Shown here piece by piece: positions 1 to 6,783 of a stretch of 19,928 bases of DNA; the stretch's first letter is position 1, and each line of letters begins with the position of its first letter. The notes beneath the pieces are model-generated. The model had not been told where the DNA came from and did not search any database. It saw only the letters and a list, made by a program, of their open reading frames with translations. The position numbers and the translations under genes are program-made. Source of the stretch: Phycisphaerales bacterium. Its GTDB lineage: Bacteria > Planctomycetota > Phycisphaerae > Phycisphaerales > SM1A02. The stretch is from positions 1-19,928 of the forward strand of contig JAKVBR010000007.1 of NCBI GenBank assembly GCA_022447165.1, given 5' to 3'.

Positions 1-253
1 ACCGTAATGCTTCAATAGCGTTTGCTCGACTGCGAGGGTCATCGGATTCAACTGCTTGATTCAATATCGACATCGCTCGGTCGCGGACTGTGTCGCCATG
101 CACAACCATTGGTGGCCTGTACGCCTTTCCACTTTCCATTGCTTGAATGGACTCTTGTTTTGTGCTCCACGGATCTTGGCTTGCACGCTCAATTGGTTTT
201 GGTCCACATGCAGTAACTAGGGTTACGCATAACAAAAGTAATTTATTCAACAT
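1..253 (-). CDS. Putative lipoprotein, N-terminal 84 residues only (runs off left edge)
   Basis: The frame opens at the ATG at 253-251 and stays open to the window edge. The protein starts MLNKLLLLCVTLVTAC, a type II signal peptide: Lys4, a hydrophobic stretch, then the lipobox V13-T14-A15-C16. Cys16 would therefore be the lipidated residue. The mature part begins GPKPIERAS and is hydrophilic; residues 58-84 include SDDPRSRANAIEALR, which resembles one helix pair of a HEAT-type repeat. The start codon lies inside the 3' end of lnt (11-nt overlap). GGAG at 262-265 on this strand sits 8 nt upstream of the ATG and is a reasonable ribosome site. It is the last visible gene of the pgk-to-lnt run. 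The rest of the protein is outside the window, so its function is unknown. The family assignment beyond 'lipoprotein' is inference. Confidence 0.8.
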   Translation of the reverse strand, partial: MLNKLLLLCVTLVTACGPKPIERASQDPWSTKQESIQAMESGKAYRPPMVVHGDTVRDRAMSILNQAVESDDPRSRANAIEALR

Positions 254-1874
254 CGCTTGAACTCCGTTTCAAGTATGAACTGACTATGAGCAGGATACTC
301 GCAATCAGGGAACACCACGCAACATTATCGCCAATATCTACACTTAGCGGTTTATCAAACACTCGAGGCATTCTGACTTTAGTTGGAAAGACCGAAGCGA
401 TCTCCATTGTCATCTCCTCATCACCAGCATATTCAATCCCACCATATGCCGTAATGACCGAACTCATCCCGGTGTTTGCTGCTCTGACCATTGGAGTCTG
501 GTTTTCAATGCACCGCATTCTTGCCTCTCGGTTGTGTTGCAATTTTGCTGCAGTATCAGAACCAAACCACCCATCGTTACTCAAACTAACAAGCACATCT
601 GCGTTCCGCTTTCCATTTTTCCATGTGAGATTTCGCACTACTGCAGGCATCGCAACTTCAAAACAAATTGGAGTTCCAATGAACCACTCATCACTATACT
701 CATCTCTTTCAATTGTTAACTTCAGTGGTGTCGCCTCGACACCTGCTTCAAGATCAGCAAGTTGAGCAGCACCTGCAAACGAACGCACCCACTTATTGAG
801 TGCTGGAACAGCATCAACATATGGCATCCATTCACCAAAAGGCGTCAGCGCCATTTTGTCATACCGTTGCGTTAGACCTTCGGGCGTGAGTAGCACAGCC
901 GAGTTGTAATGTTTTTCTGGCATCACGCGTACGGTGTTTTCATCTTCAATCACGGTGATGTTTTCCCAAGATGGCGTTCCGACAAGCATTGGAACATCAA
1001 TGTCTCTTACAAGGAATCGCAATTCTTCAGGCCAAATCCAAAAGGGCGTAAACTGATGCGCCCATTGTCCGAAATCTTGCTTGCTCGCTTCAAATCCAGC
1101 GCCTGGCAACATTGTCTCCGGCCAAACGATGAGGTCAGGATGTTCGGATTCCTCTAGTGTTACTGCATCCAACGTCATCTGGAACATCGACGTTAAGTCT
1201 TTTTGCTGCTGTTCATACGTCCATCGATCTTTGTTTGATTGAGGCACGTTGGATTGAACGACTGAAATGTGACAAAATCTTGGACGCAGCGAACCTGAGG
1301 GCGCTCGCGCGATCCACATCAGCACTATAAAAACTAGACACAAACCAATGGCACGTTTTCCGTCCCTGACTACGAGTACTGAGGACGCAATGCCCACCGT
1401 GACAAAACTCACTAGCCAAACACTGCCGACTGTTGCGAGATTGACTACAACAGTATCAATCATCCCTGTTCCTGTGAGATACCACGGATACCCACCAAAC
1501 AACACCAATCCTCTTAAACACTCAATTCCAACCCAAACTGTTGGCGCTGTGAGATAAAGCGGGAATTGTAACTTTGTGTTTACCCTTTGGAGCAAGCACA
1601 CAAATAGTGGCGCCCAAATCGACATGTACGCACTGAAGCAAATCCAACCGGGGACTGTGATATCAAATGTCCACTTTTGAAGATAAAGCCAAAGCGGAAA
1701 CTGAGTGAGGAACACAATCACAAACGCTTTCCAGCTCCATGTTGCACGAAGCGCAATAAGGATTAACAAAAGCGGTGCAAGGAGCGCTGCGACCCCGAAT
1801 CCAAACGGTTCAGTCGATAACAGCGTGCACACTGCTGAGAGAATCGCACAAAGCACAAGTTGCCAGAGATTCAT
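243..1874 (-). CDS. lnt: Apolipoprotein N-acyltransferase (Lnt)
   Basis: Lnt transfers the third acyl chain onto the N-terminal cysteine of lipoproteins in the inner membrane. The 543-residue length is normal for the family. Residues 1-190 are mostly hydrophobic, with several membrane segments (about 5-20, 26-43, 50-65, 75-96, 108-125, 140-168, 175-190). A carbon-nitrogen-hydrolase domain follows from about residue 200. The expected Glu-Lys-Cys triad is visible: E253 in VWPETMLPG, K340 in YDKMALTPFGEWMPY and C404 in GTPICFEVAMP. The later family blocks SNDGWFG (432-438) and R464-A-A-N-T-G are also present. A C-terminal membrane helix lies at about 518-534. The ATG overlaps the accD stop codon as TAATG, so translation is probably coupled, and the 3' end overlaps a lipoprotein gene. 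Identification is secure. Confidence 0.96.
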   Translation of the reverse strand: MNLWQLVLCAILSAVCTLLSTEPFGFGVAALLAPLLLILIALRATWSWKAFVIVFLTQFPLWLYLQKWTFDITVPGWICFSAYMSIWAPLFVCLLQRVNTKLQFPLYLTAPTVWVGIECLRGLVLFGGYPWYLTGTGMIDTVVVNLATVGSVWLVSFVTVGIASSVLVVRDGKRAIGLCLVFIVLMWIARAPSGSLRPRFCHISVVQSNVPQSNKDRWTYEQQQKDLTSMFQMTLDAVTLEESEHPDLIVWPETMLPGAGFEASKQDFGQWAHQFTPFWIWPEELRFLVRDIDVPMLVGTPSWENITVIEDENTVRVMPEKHYNSAVLLTPEGLTQRYDKMALTPFGEWMPYVDAVPALNKWVRSFAGAAQLADLEAGVEATPLKLTIERDEYSDEWFIGTPICFEVAMPAVVRNLTWKNGKRNADVLVSLSNDGWFGSDTAAKLQHNREARMRCIENQTPMVRAANTGMSSVITAYGGIEYAGDEEMTMEIASVFPTKVRMPRVFDKPLSVDIGDNVAWCSLIASILLIVSSYLKRSSSDVE

Positions 1875-2728
1875 TATTTACCCGCGTAATCGATGAGACT
1901 TGAGATTTCAGAACGCAGTTCATTTCTCGGCACAACGCAATCTACAAAACCGCTTTCTTGAAGAAACTCTGCTCGTTGGAAGCCCTCTGGCAAATCTTGT
2001 TTAATCGTTTGTTTAATCACACGAGGCCCTGCAAAACCGATGAGTGCTTTGGGTTCTGCAAGGATGACATCACCAAGCATTGCAAAACTTGCAGTGACTC
2101 CACCCGTTGTTGGGTCAGTCAAAAGCGAGATATACAACCCACCCATGTCATCGAATCGTGCAAGCGCTGCCGACGTCTTTGCCATCTGCATGAGCGAGTA
2201 GCCAGACTCCATCATCCTCGCTCCACCAGAAGCAGAAGCGATAATGAGTGGTAAATCTTGTTCGGTTGCACGCTCAATTGCGCGAGTAATCTTTTCACCA
2301 ACAACACTGCCCATTGAGCCGCCAAGAAATGTGAAGTCCATAATTGCAAGAACAACTTTTCGACCCTTGATAAACGCAAACCCCGTTTGGATGGCGTCTT
2401 TGACTTGCGTCTTTTTCTGGGCTGCCGCAATTCGGTCAGGGTATGCTTTTAAGTCGACAAACTCTAATGGATCTTTCGATTCCATTTCAACATCAAACGC
2501 TTCGAATGTTCCAGGGTCTACAAGTTGGTCGATTCGCGTTCTTGCGTCAACTCTGAAGTGGTGCTGACAATCAGGGCACACCCACAAGTTGTTTTCGACA
2601 CTTCGCTTGAACAGAATTGTTCCACATACATCACACCGTATCCAAAGACCATCTGGAATGGAAACTTTCTTTGCGGGCGAGCTTGCTTCATCAGCCCATT
2701 TTTGTTGTGTGTCTTTTTGTACCATCAT
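1874..2728 (-). CDS. accD: Acetyl-CoA carboxylase, carboxyltransferase subunit beta
   Basis: AccD is the beta subunit of the AccA2D2 carboxyltransferase, which moves CO2 from biotin to acetyl-CoA to make malonyl-CoA for fatty-acid synthesis. The N-terminal four-cysteine zinc ribbon is intact (C32, C35, C51, C54). The crotonase-fold core carries SASGGARM (165-172) with the oxyanion-hole glycines, then TDPTTGGVTASFAMLGD (204-220) and GFAGPRVIKQTIKQ followed by LPEGFQRAEFL. The 284-residue length is typical. The start is the first ATG of ATGATG; the second would shorten the protein by one residue. No strong Shine-Dalgarno lies in the 27-bp gap after rpe. The stop overlaps the lnt start by one base (TAATG). 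accA is not in the window. Confidence 0.97.
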   Translation of the reverse strand: MMVQKDTQQKWADEASSPAKKVSIPDGLWIRCDVCGTILFKRSVENNLWVCPDCQHHFRVDARTRIDQLVDPGTFEAFDVEMESKDPLEFVDLKAYPDRIAAAQKKTQVKDAIQTGFAFIKGRKVVLAIMDFTFLGGSMGSVVGEKITRAIERATEQDLPLIIASASGGARMMESGYSLMQMAKTSAALARFDDMGGLYISLLTDPTTGGVTASFAMLGDVILAEPKALIGFAGPRVIKQTIKQDLPEGFQRAEFLQESGFVDCVVPRNELRSEISSLIDYAGK

Positions 2729-2755
2729 GTCATCCGACTTACTGAAGAATATCGG

Positions 2756-3442
2756 TTATCCCTCCCTAAGCCCAGTAATTGCACTTGCGTAGTCATCTGT
2801 TTTGAAAATTGCAGAAGCGGCAACAAGTGTGTCACATCCTGCGTTTTTGCACGCTTCGCATGTCGTTAAACTCACTCCGCCATCCATTTGCAAGCGCTGA
2901 TTTTCTCTAAGAAGCGGTTTGATTGTCTCAACTTTGCTGAGCACTTCTGGAATGAATGCTTGACCAGAAAAGCCGGGGTTCACGCTCATCACAAGAATGA
3001 GATCAAAAGATTCAACCCACGGCAAAATCGCTTCTACATCAGTTGGGGGATTAATCGCAAGCCCTGCATCCATTCCTGCGGTATGGATTGCATCAGCAAG
3101 TTCCTTCGGATTACAGTCCGCTTCAATATGACCGGTAAACAAATTGCCACCTGCTTTAGCAAAATCTTCGATGTACTCCATGGGTTTTTGAACCATCAGG
3201 TGCACATCTAGATACGCATCGGGGAATTGGTTTCTCAGCGATTGGCAAAGCGCAGGCCCCATCGTCAAGTTTGGCACAAAGTGCCCATCCATGACATCAA
3301 GGTGTAAGAAGTCTGCTCCTCCATCAAATGCTTCCTGACACTCTGCGCCAAGATTGGCAAAGTCGGCAGAAAGTATCGACGGTGCTACAAGTGGCAATAC
3401 AGGTGGCGAAGTTAACAAACTCGCTGTTTGACTCATTGTCAT
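2756..3442 (-). CDS. rpe: Ribulose-phosphate 3-epimerase
   Basis: Rpe interconverts ribulose 5-phosphate and xylulose 5-phosphate in the pentose phosphate pathway (and the Calvin cycle where present). It is a TIM-barrel metalloenzyme of usual length (228 residues, with about 15 extra at the N-terminus). Family motifs appear in order: APSILSADFANLG (20-32), HLDVMDGHFVPN (47-58), DVHLMV (79-84), SVNPGFSGQAF (153-163) and QMDGGVS (185-191). The metal and acid-base residues expected from characterised enzymes are H47, D49, H81 and D187, all present. The late block reads VAASAIF where many homologues have VAGSAIF, a mild change. It lies 7 bp after the TlpA-like gene. A second in-frame ATG two codons downstream is an equally possible start. 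Confidence 0.96.
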   Translation of the reverse strand: MTMSQTASLLTSPPVLPLVAPSILSADFANLGAECQEAFDGGADFLHLDVMDGHFVPNLTMGPALCQSLRNQFPDAYLDVHLMVQKPMEYIEDFAKAGGNLFTGHIEADCNPKELADAIHTAGMDAGLAINPPTDVEAILPWVESFDLILVMSVNPGFSGQAFIPEVLSKVETIKPLLRENQRLQMDGGVSLTTCEACKNAGCDTLVAASAIFKTDDYASAITGLREG

Positions 3443-3449
3443 AACTCAC

Positions 3450-4508
3450 TTAATCAGCAACGGCGTGCTGTTGTTGCGTTCGATAGGAGTCAAGTGTGAA
3501 CTTATATTGCCCTTTCTCCTTCTCTCTTGCAGAGAAGTACGCTTTTCGCTGCCATTCAATTGCTTCATCGACATCACCATTGTGGAAATGGACAAGTGCA
3601 ATCGATGCAAGATATTTTGGATCAGTCTTCCGTTTTGCAAAACTATGCGCTGTTTTTGCAGCTTTCATCGCAACATCCATGCGCCGATTCATTGGTGTTA
3701 ACTGGTCGTTTGTTGCAATAAACTCTGCAATCCAAGTCAAGAGTTCAGGGTCTTCTGAACCTCTATCGGAGATAACTTTGTTGATGTATGCATACGCGCC
3801 TTCAGTGTCTCGCTGCTCAAGCAGATACATTTCAATAAGATCGATGTTCAATCGTGCAAAAACAATTGGGTCAATTGCGATTGCATTGACATATGCATCT
3901 GTTGCTTCCGACCAACTCGTCAAGGAACGATATTGTTTAGCCGCTTTAATTGATGGTGCAGCTTCTTCCTCCTTCTTCTTGTCATACCGACCTGTCATCA
4001 CCTTTGCAAGAGTGTCATCGAACTCTTCTGAAAGGGGATGACCGATATATTGCACAGTTCCATTCTTATCAACAATGAACGCTGCCGGAATTCCTTTTAA
4101 ACCTGCGGCATCCATCCAAGCACGTTGGGTTCGACGTCTGTTATCAATCCCGACGATGTAATCCATCTTGACACCTTGCTTGTTCACAAACGGTGCTACT
4201 TTTTCTGTTTCTTCATCAGTTGATATGCCTACAACTTTTAAACCATCGAGTTCGTATTCTTCTTGAATCGCCGTAAGATGCGGAATTGACTTCCGGCATG
4301 GTGCACACCATGTTGCCCAAAACTCAAGAACATATACATTTCCATCAGCAGGATTGAATGACCCCTTGACCCATTCTTCAACATTGAGCCCAGGCGCTGC
4401 TGAACCAACTTCTAATTTTTTGTTTCGACCGCCTGGCTGAGCAAAGACATCTGCTCCGAGCATCGCAATCGTAAGGGTAAAAACAGTACTGAATGTGCGT
4501 AAACGCAT
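3450..4508 (-). CDS. Secreted TlpA-type thioredoxin with TPR-like C-terminal half
   Basis: Residues 1-23 form a classical signal peptide (MRLRTFSTVF, hydrophobic core, cleavage probably after VFA at 23). Residues 33-170 are a redoxin/TlpA domain: the active site is FWATWCAPCRKS with C68 and C71, and the cis-proline follows in LKGIPAAFIVDKNG (P141). The second half (about 185-340) is helical and resembles TPR repeats, for example EATDAYVNAIAIDP and GDVDEAIEWQRKAYFSARE. It is therefore probably a periplasmic disulfide reductase or oxidoreductase with a protein-binding tail; the substrate is unknown. A strong ribosome site precedes it. It lies 38 bp downstream of pgk and 7 bp upstream of rpe. 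Similar thioredoxin-plus-repeat proteins are common in planctomycetes (general knowledge), but no specific role can be assigned. Confidence 0.88.
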   Translation of the reverse strand: MRLRTFSTVFTLTIAMLGADVFAQPGGRNKKLEVGSAAPGLNVEEWVKGSFNPADGNVYVLEFWATWCAPCRKSIPHLTAIQEEYELDGLKVVGISTDEETEKVAPFVNKQGVKMDYIVGIDNRRRTQRAWMDAAGLKGIPAAFIVDKNGTVQYIGHPLSEEFDDTLAKVMTGRYDKKKEEEAAPSIKAAKQYRSLTSWSEATDAYVNAIAIDPIVFARLNIDLIEMYLLEQRDTEGAYAYINKVISDRGSEDPELLTWIAEFIATNDQLTPMNRRMDVAMKAAKTAHSFAKRKTDPKYLASIALVHFHNGDVDEAIEWQRKAYFSAREKEKGQYKFTLDSYRTQQQHAVAD

Positions 4509-4513
4509 ATAAA

Positions 4514-4521
4514 CTCCTTCT
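4514..4521 (-). promoter_or_regulatory. Strong Shine-Dalgarno of the TlpA-like gene
   Basis: On the minus strand AGAAGGAG ends 5 nt before the ATG at 4508. It is the best Shine-Dalgarno match in the window and stands out because several neighbouring genes lack one. It supports this start codon and independent, efficient translation of the secreted protein within the run. Confidence 0.75.
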
Positions 4522-4546
4522 CACAGCAGTATTCGCTGAGATATGC

Positions 4547-5707
4547 TCATGATACGGTATCGTCGAGCAAAGATACACTTAAAAATTCTTTTCCTTCGAG
4601 CATTTGTAGACTCGCCCCACCCCCTGTTGAGATATGGGTTATCTGCGTTTCTAGTCCAAACTGGGCAATTGCAGCAGCCGAATCGCCACCACCGACAATG
4701 GAAACTGCACCCTGTGCTGTGGCCTCAGCAATGGCCTCTGCAACGCCTTTGGTGCCATGTGAAAATGGCTCGCACTCAAAGACACCCATTGGACCATTCC
4801 AGACAATTGTTTTTGCTTCCAGGCAAGTTTCTGCAAACAAGTCGGTTGTTGCCGGACCTATATCGAGCCCCATGAGTCCCTCAGGAATGTCACCTTCAAC
4901 GGTTGTTTCAGCATCAGCAGCAATCTCATTTGCACAGACATGGTCGCGTGGCAACAGAATTGTTGTCCCATTGGCTTGTGCCCGCTCGAGCATCTCACTT
5001 GATTGCTCAATCAATTCGTCTTCGACTAAACTATTCCCGACACTTATTCCCTTAGTTGCAAGCAGCGTATAAGCCATCGCACCGCCAATCACTATTGTGT
5101 CGACAGTCCCAATGAGTCGATCAATTGCTCCGAGTTTGTCTGAAACTTTTGCTCCGCCAAGCACCGCAACAAATGGCACAACTGCCTGCTTAATCGTTTC
5201 ATCAAGGTATTTCAATTCTTTCTCAAGAAGAAGCCCTGCAACTCGCGGCTTCCCTTCCATCTGCTTTGGGACAGCAACCATCGACGCGTGATTCCGATGC
5301 GCAGTACCGAAAGCGTCATTGCAATAAATGTCACAACCCTCCGCAAGCATCGCTCCAAATCCACTGTCGCCCGATTTCTCTCTTGAATCAAATCTCAAAT
5401 TCTCTCGTAACACAACGGGTGCTTCTGATTCCACATCGAACGCGACATCGGTCCCGAGCAATTCACTGAGTCGCTCAGCGACTGGTTTTAAAGTAAATGC
5501 TTGCTCAAAGCCTTCGCCACTTGGTCTACCGAGGTGACTCAGCAAAGTGACTTTCCCGCCTCGATCCAATACGCATCGAATTGTCGGAAGCGCCATCTGT
5601 ATGCGTCTGTCGTCTGTAATTGCACCATCATGAATTGGCACATTAAAATCGACTCTCATCAGTACGCGTTTGCCTTGAACATCAACTTCTTTAATTGACT
5701 GCTTCAT
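4547..5707 (-). CDS. pgk: Phosphoglycerate kinase
   Basis: Pgk interconverts 1,3-bisphosphoglycerate and 3-phosphoglycerate with ADP/ATP in glycolysis or gluconeogenesis. The 386-residue length from MKQSIKEVD is normal. Motifs in order are RVDFNVP (18-24), LSHLGRP (56-62), DAFGTAHR (131-138), VLGGAKVSDK (182-191), WNGPMGVFE (303-311), VGGGDSAAA (338-346) and STGGGASLQMLEG (360-372), covering both substrate and nucleotide sites. An in-frame ATG further upstream (5788) would add 27 residues with no resemblance to Pgk and would run antisense through the start of miaA, so I chose 5707. It is the first gene of the minus-strand run. The start has no Shine-Dalgarno, but a TAAGAT hexamer lies 7 nt upstream, suggesting a leaderless mRNA. 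Confidence 0.96.
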   Translation of the reverse strand: MKQSIKEVDVQGKRVLMRVDFNVPIHDGAITDDRRIQMALPTIRCVLDRGGKVTLLSHLGRPSGEGFEQAFTLKPVAERLSELLGTDVAFDVESEAPVVLRENLRFDSREKSGDSGFGAMLAEGCDIYCNDAFGTAHRNHASMVAVPKQMEGKPRVAGLLLEKELKYLDETIKQAVVPFVAVLGGAKVSDKLGAIDRLIGTVDTIVIGGAMAYTLLATKGISVGNSLVEDELIEQSSEMLERAQANGTTILLPRDHVCANEIAADAETTVEGDIPEGLMGLDIGPATTDLFAETCLEAKTIVWNGPMGVFECEPFSHGTKGVAEAIAEATAQGAVSIVGGGDSAAAIAQFGLETQITHISTGGGASLQMLEGKEFLSVSLLDDTVS

Positions 5708-5738
5708 ATTGGGTATCTTATGCTCATAAGATGACAAA
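5708..5738. promoter_or_regulatory. Divergent pgk/miaA promoter, perfect inverted repeat
   Basis: The 31-bp gap holds a perfect palindrome: ATCTTATG (5715-5722), a 2-bp spacer, then CATAAGAT (5725-5732). Each arm contains an outward-facing TAAGAT, a fair -10 hexamer. On the plus strand it ends 6 nt before the miaA ATG (5739); on the minus strand it ends 7 nt before the pgk ATG (5707). That spacing puts transcription starts at or next to both start codons. I see no convincing -35 for either direction. The palindrome could also be an operator that controls both genes. The sequence structure is seen directly; the function is inferred. Confidence 0.6.
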
Positions 5739-6674
5739 ATGCGACCAACGATTTTGATTCTTGGACCAACTGCGGGCGGTAAAACCACGTTGTCTATTGA
5801 ACTTGCAAATCAACTTGAGTGCGGTGGCGAATGCGTCATAGCAGACTCGATGCAAGTGTACACAGACATGAACATTGGCACTGCAAAACCGACTCAAGAA
5901 GAACTCGATGCTGCACCTCATCATTTAGTAAATCTCGTCCCTGTTGACAGTGAAGGATTTACCGTAAACAGTTGGCTAGAAGCATCTGAACAAGCAATCA
6001 ATGACATCCGATTGCGTGATAAGTTTCCAATCATCGTTGGGGGGACGAACCTCTATATCCAAGCATTTCTTTTTGGACTTTTTGATGGACCGCAAAGCGA
6101 TGAGAAGATTCGAGATGCACTCAATGAATTAGAAAATCGTGAAATGTTTGAACGGCTTAAGGAAGTCGACCCTCAATCTGCGCAACGCATTCACATCAAC
6201 GACAGAAAGCGGCTCATACGAGCCCTTGAAGTGTTTGAGTTAACAGGGCAACCCATCTCAACTCTTCAAAACCAATGGCAGGGACTCCCCCCCCGAGAAG
6301 ACGTCATCATCATTGGGCTCGACTGGCCTGTCTCAACAATCAATAAACGAATCAACAAACGCGTCAAAATGATGATGGATCATGGGCTTTTAGAAGAAGT
6401 GACGTTGCTACGGGGCAAATTCAACAGCCAAGCAAGTGAAGCGCTTGGGTATAAGCAGATTTTGAACCACCTCAATGGCGAATGCACCCTTGATGAAGCC
6501 GTTGAGCGAATCAAAATATTGACTCGCAGATATGCCAAACAACAGCGAACTTGGCTCAAAAGGTTCAAAGTCCTCCCAAATACACATTTTATTGAGATGG
6601 GAGATAAAAAGGCACAAACTGTTGTAAGTGAAGCACTTATGCATGTAAAGTCGTGCCTTTCTTCATCACATTAG
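5739..6674 (+). CDS. miaA: tRNA dimethylallyltransferase (MiaA)
   Basis: MiaA adds the dimethylallyl group of DMAPP to N6 of A37 in tRNAs that read UNN codons. The 311-residue length is typical. The P-loop is GPTAGGKTT (9-17), with Gly where GPTASGKT is usual. Further blocks are ADSMQVY (35-41, with the catalytic Asp36), GGTNLYIQA (101-109), HINDRKRLIRALEV (152-165), LGYKQI (236-241) and TRRYAKQQRTWLKR (262-275). The prenyl donor links it loosely to the isoprenoid genes in the same window. The start has no Shine-Dalgarno; it fits a leaderless message from the divergent promoter shared with pgk. topA follows after 109 bp. Confidence 0.96.
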   Translation: MRPTILILGPTAGGKTTLSIELANQLECGGECVIADSMQVYTDMNIGTAKPTQEELDAAPHHLVNLVPVDSEGFTVNSWLEASEQAINDIRLRDKFPIIVGGTNLYIQAFLFGLFDGPQSDEKIRDALNELENREMFERLKEVDPQSAQRIHINDRKRLIRALEVFELTGQPISTLQNQWQGLPPREDVIIIGLDWPVSTINKRINKRVKMMMDHGLLEEVTLLRGKFNSQASEALGYKQILNHLNGECTLDEAVERIKILTRRYAKQQRTWLKRFKVLPNTHFIEMGDKKAQTVVSEALMHVKSCLSSSH

Positions 6675-6676
6675 AC

Positions 6677-6704
6677 TTGACAACGCTCAAAAAGTCGTTT
6701 CAAT
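6677..6704 (+). promoter_or_regulatory. Candidate sigma-70-like promoter for topA
   Basis: A perfect TTGACA at 6677-6682 is followed, 16 bp later, by TTCAAT at 6699-6704 (4 of 6 matches to TATAAT). The predicted transcription start is near 6711, which leaves a leader of about 70 nt before the topA start. It begins 3 nt after the miaA stop codon. Assignment is by pattern only. Confidence 0.45.
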
Positions 6705-6707
6705 GCC

Positions 6708-6750
6708 CATCCTCTGACCTTGCACACCGCCTGTGCAATGGATGAGGATG
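6708..6750 (+). promoter_or_regulatory. Two-part hairpin in the topA leader
   Basis: The outer arms CATCCTC (6708-6714) and GAGGATG (6744-6750) are perfect complements. Inside them TTGCACA (6720-6726) and TGTGCAA (6732-6738) form a second perfect 7-bp stem around a 5-nt loop, separated from the outer stem by a 5x5 internal loop. There is no T-run after it, so it is not a standard terminator. If the promoter call is right, it sits at the extreme 5' end of the topA mRNA, where it could affect stability or regulation. It could also act as double-stranded DNA, as a protein-binding palindrome. Confidence 0.5.
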
Positions 6751-6783
6751 CTCGTGCGTATAGCGTGCGAAAAGGGAAACGAA

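Noticed and set aside
286..765. 159-codon open frame on the plus strand opposite lnt
   Set aside because: It lies antisense to a clearly identified lnt region containing conserved motifs, and its translation has no coherent domain.
3496..4041. 181-codon open frame on the plus strand
   Set aside because: It is the antisense shadow of the TPR-like half of the TlpA-type gene, Ser/Ala-rich with no recognisable motif.
4551..4561. Perfect 11-bp palindrome GATACGGTATC at the 3' end of pgk
   Set aside because: It is too short for a terminator, has no T-run, and encodes the last pgk codons; likely chance.
5708..5788. Possible 27-residue N-terminal extension of pgk
   Set aside because: It would run antisense through the miaA P-loop codons, is unlike any Pgk N-terminus, and removes the promoter gap.
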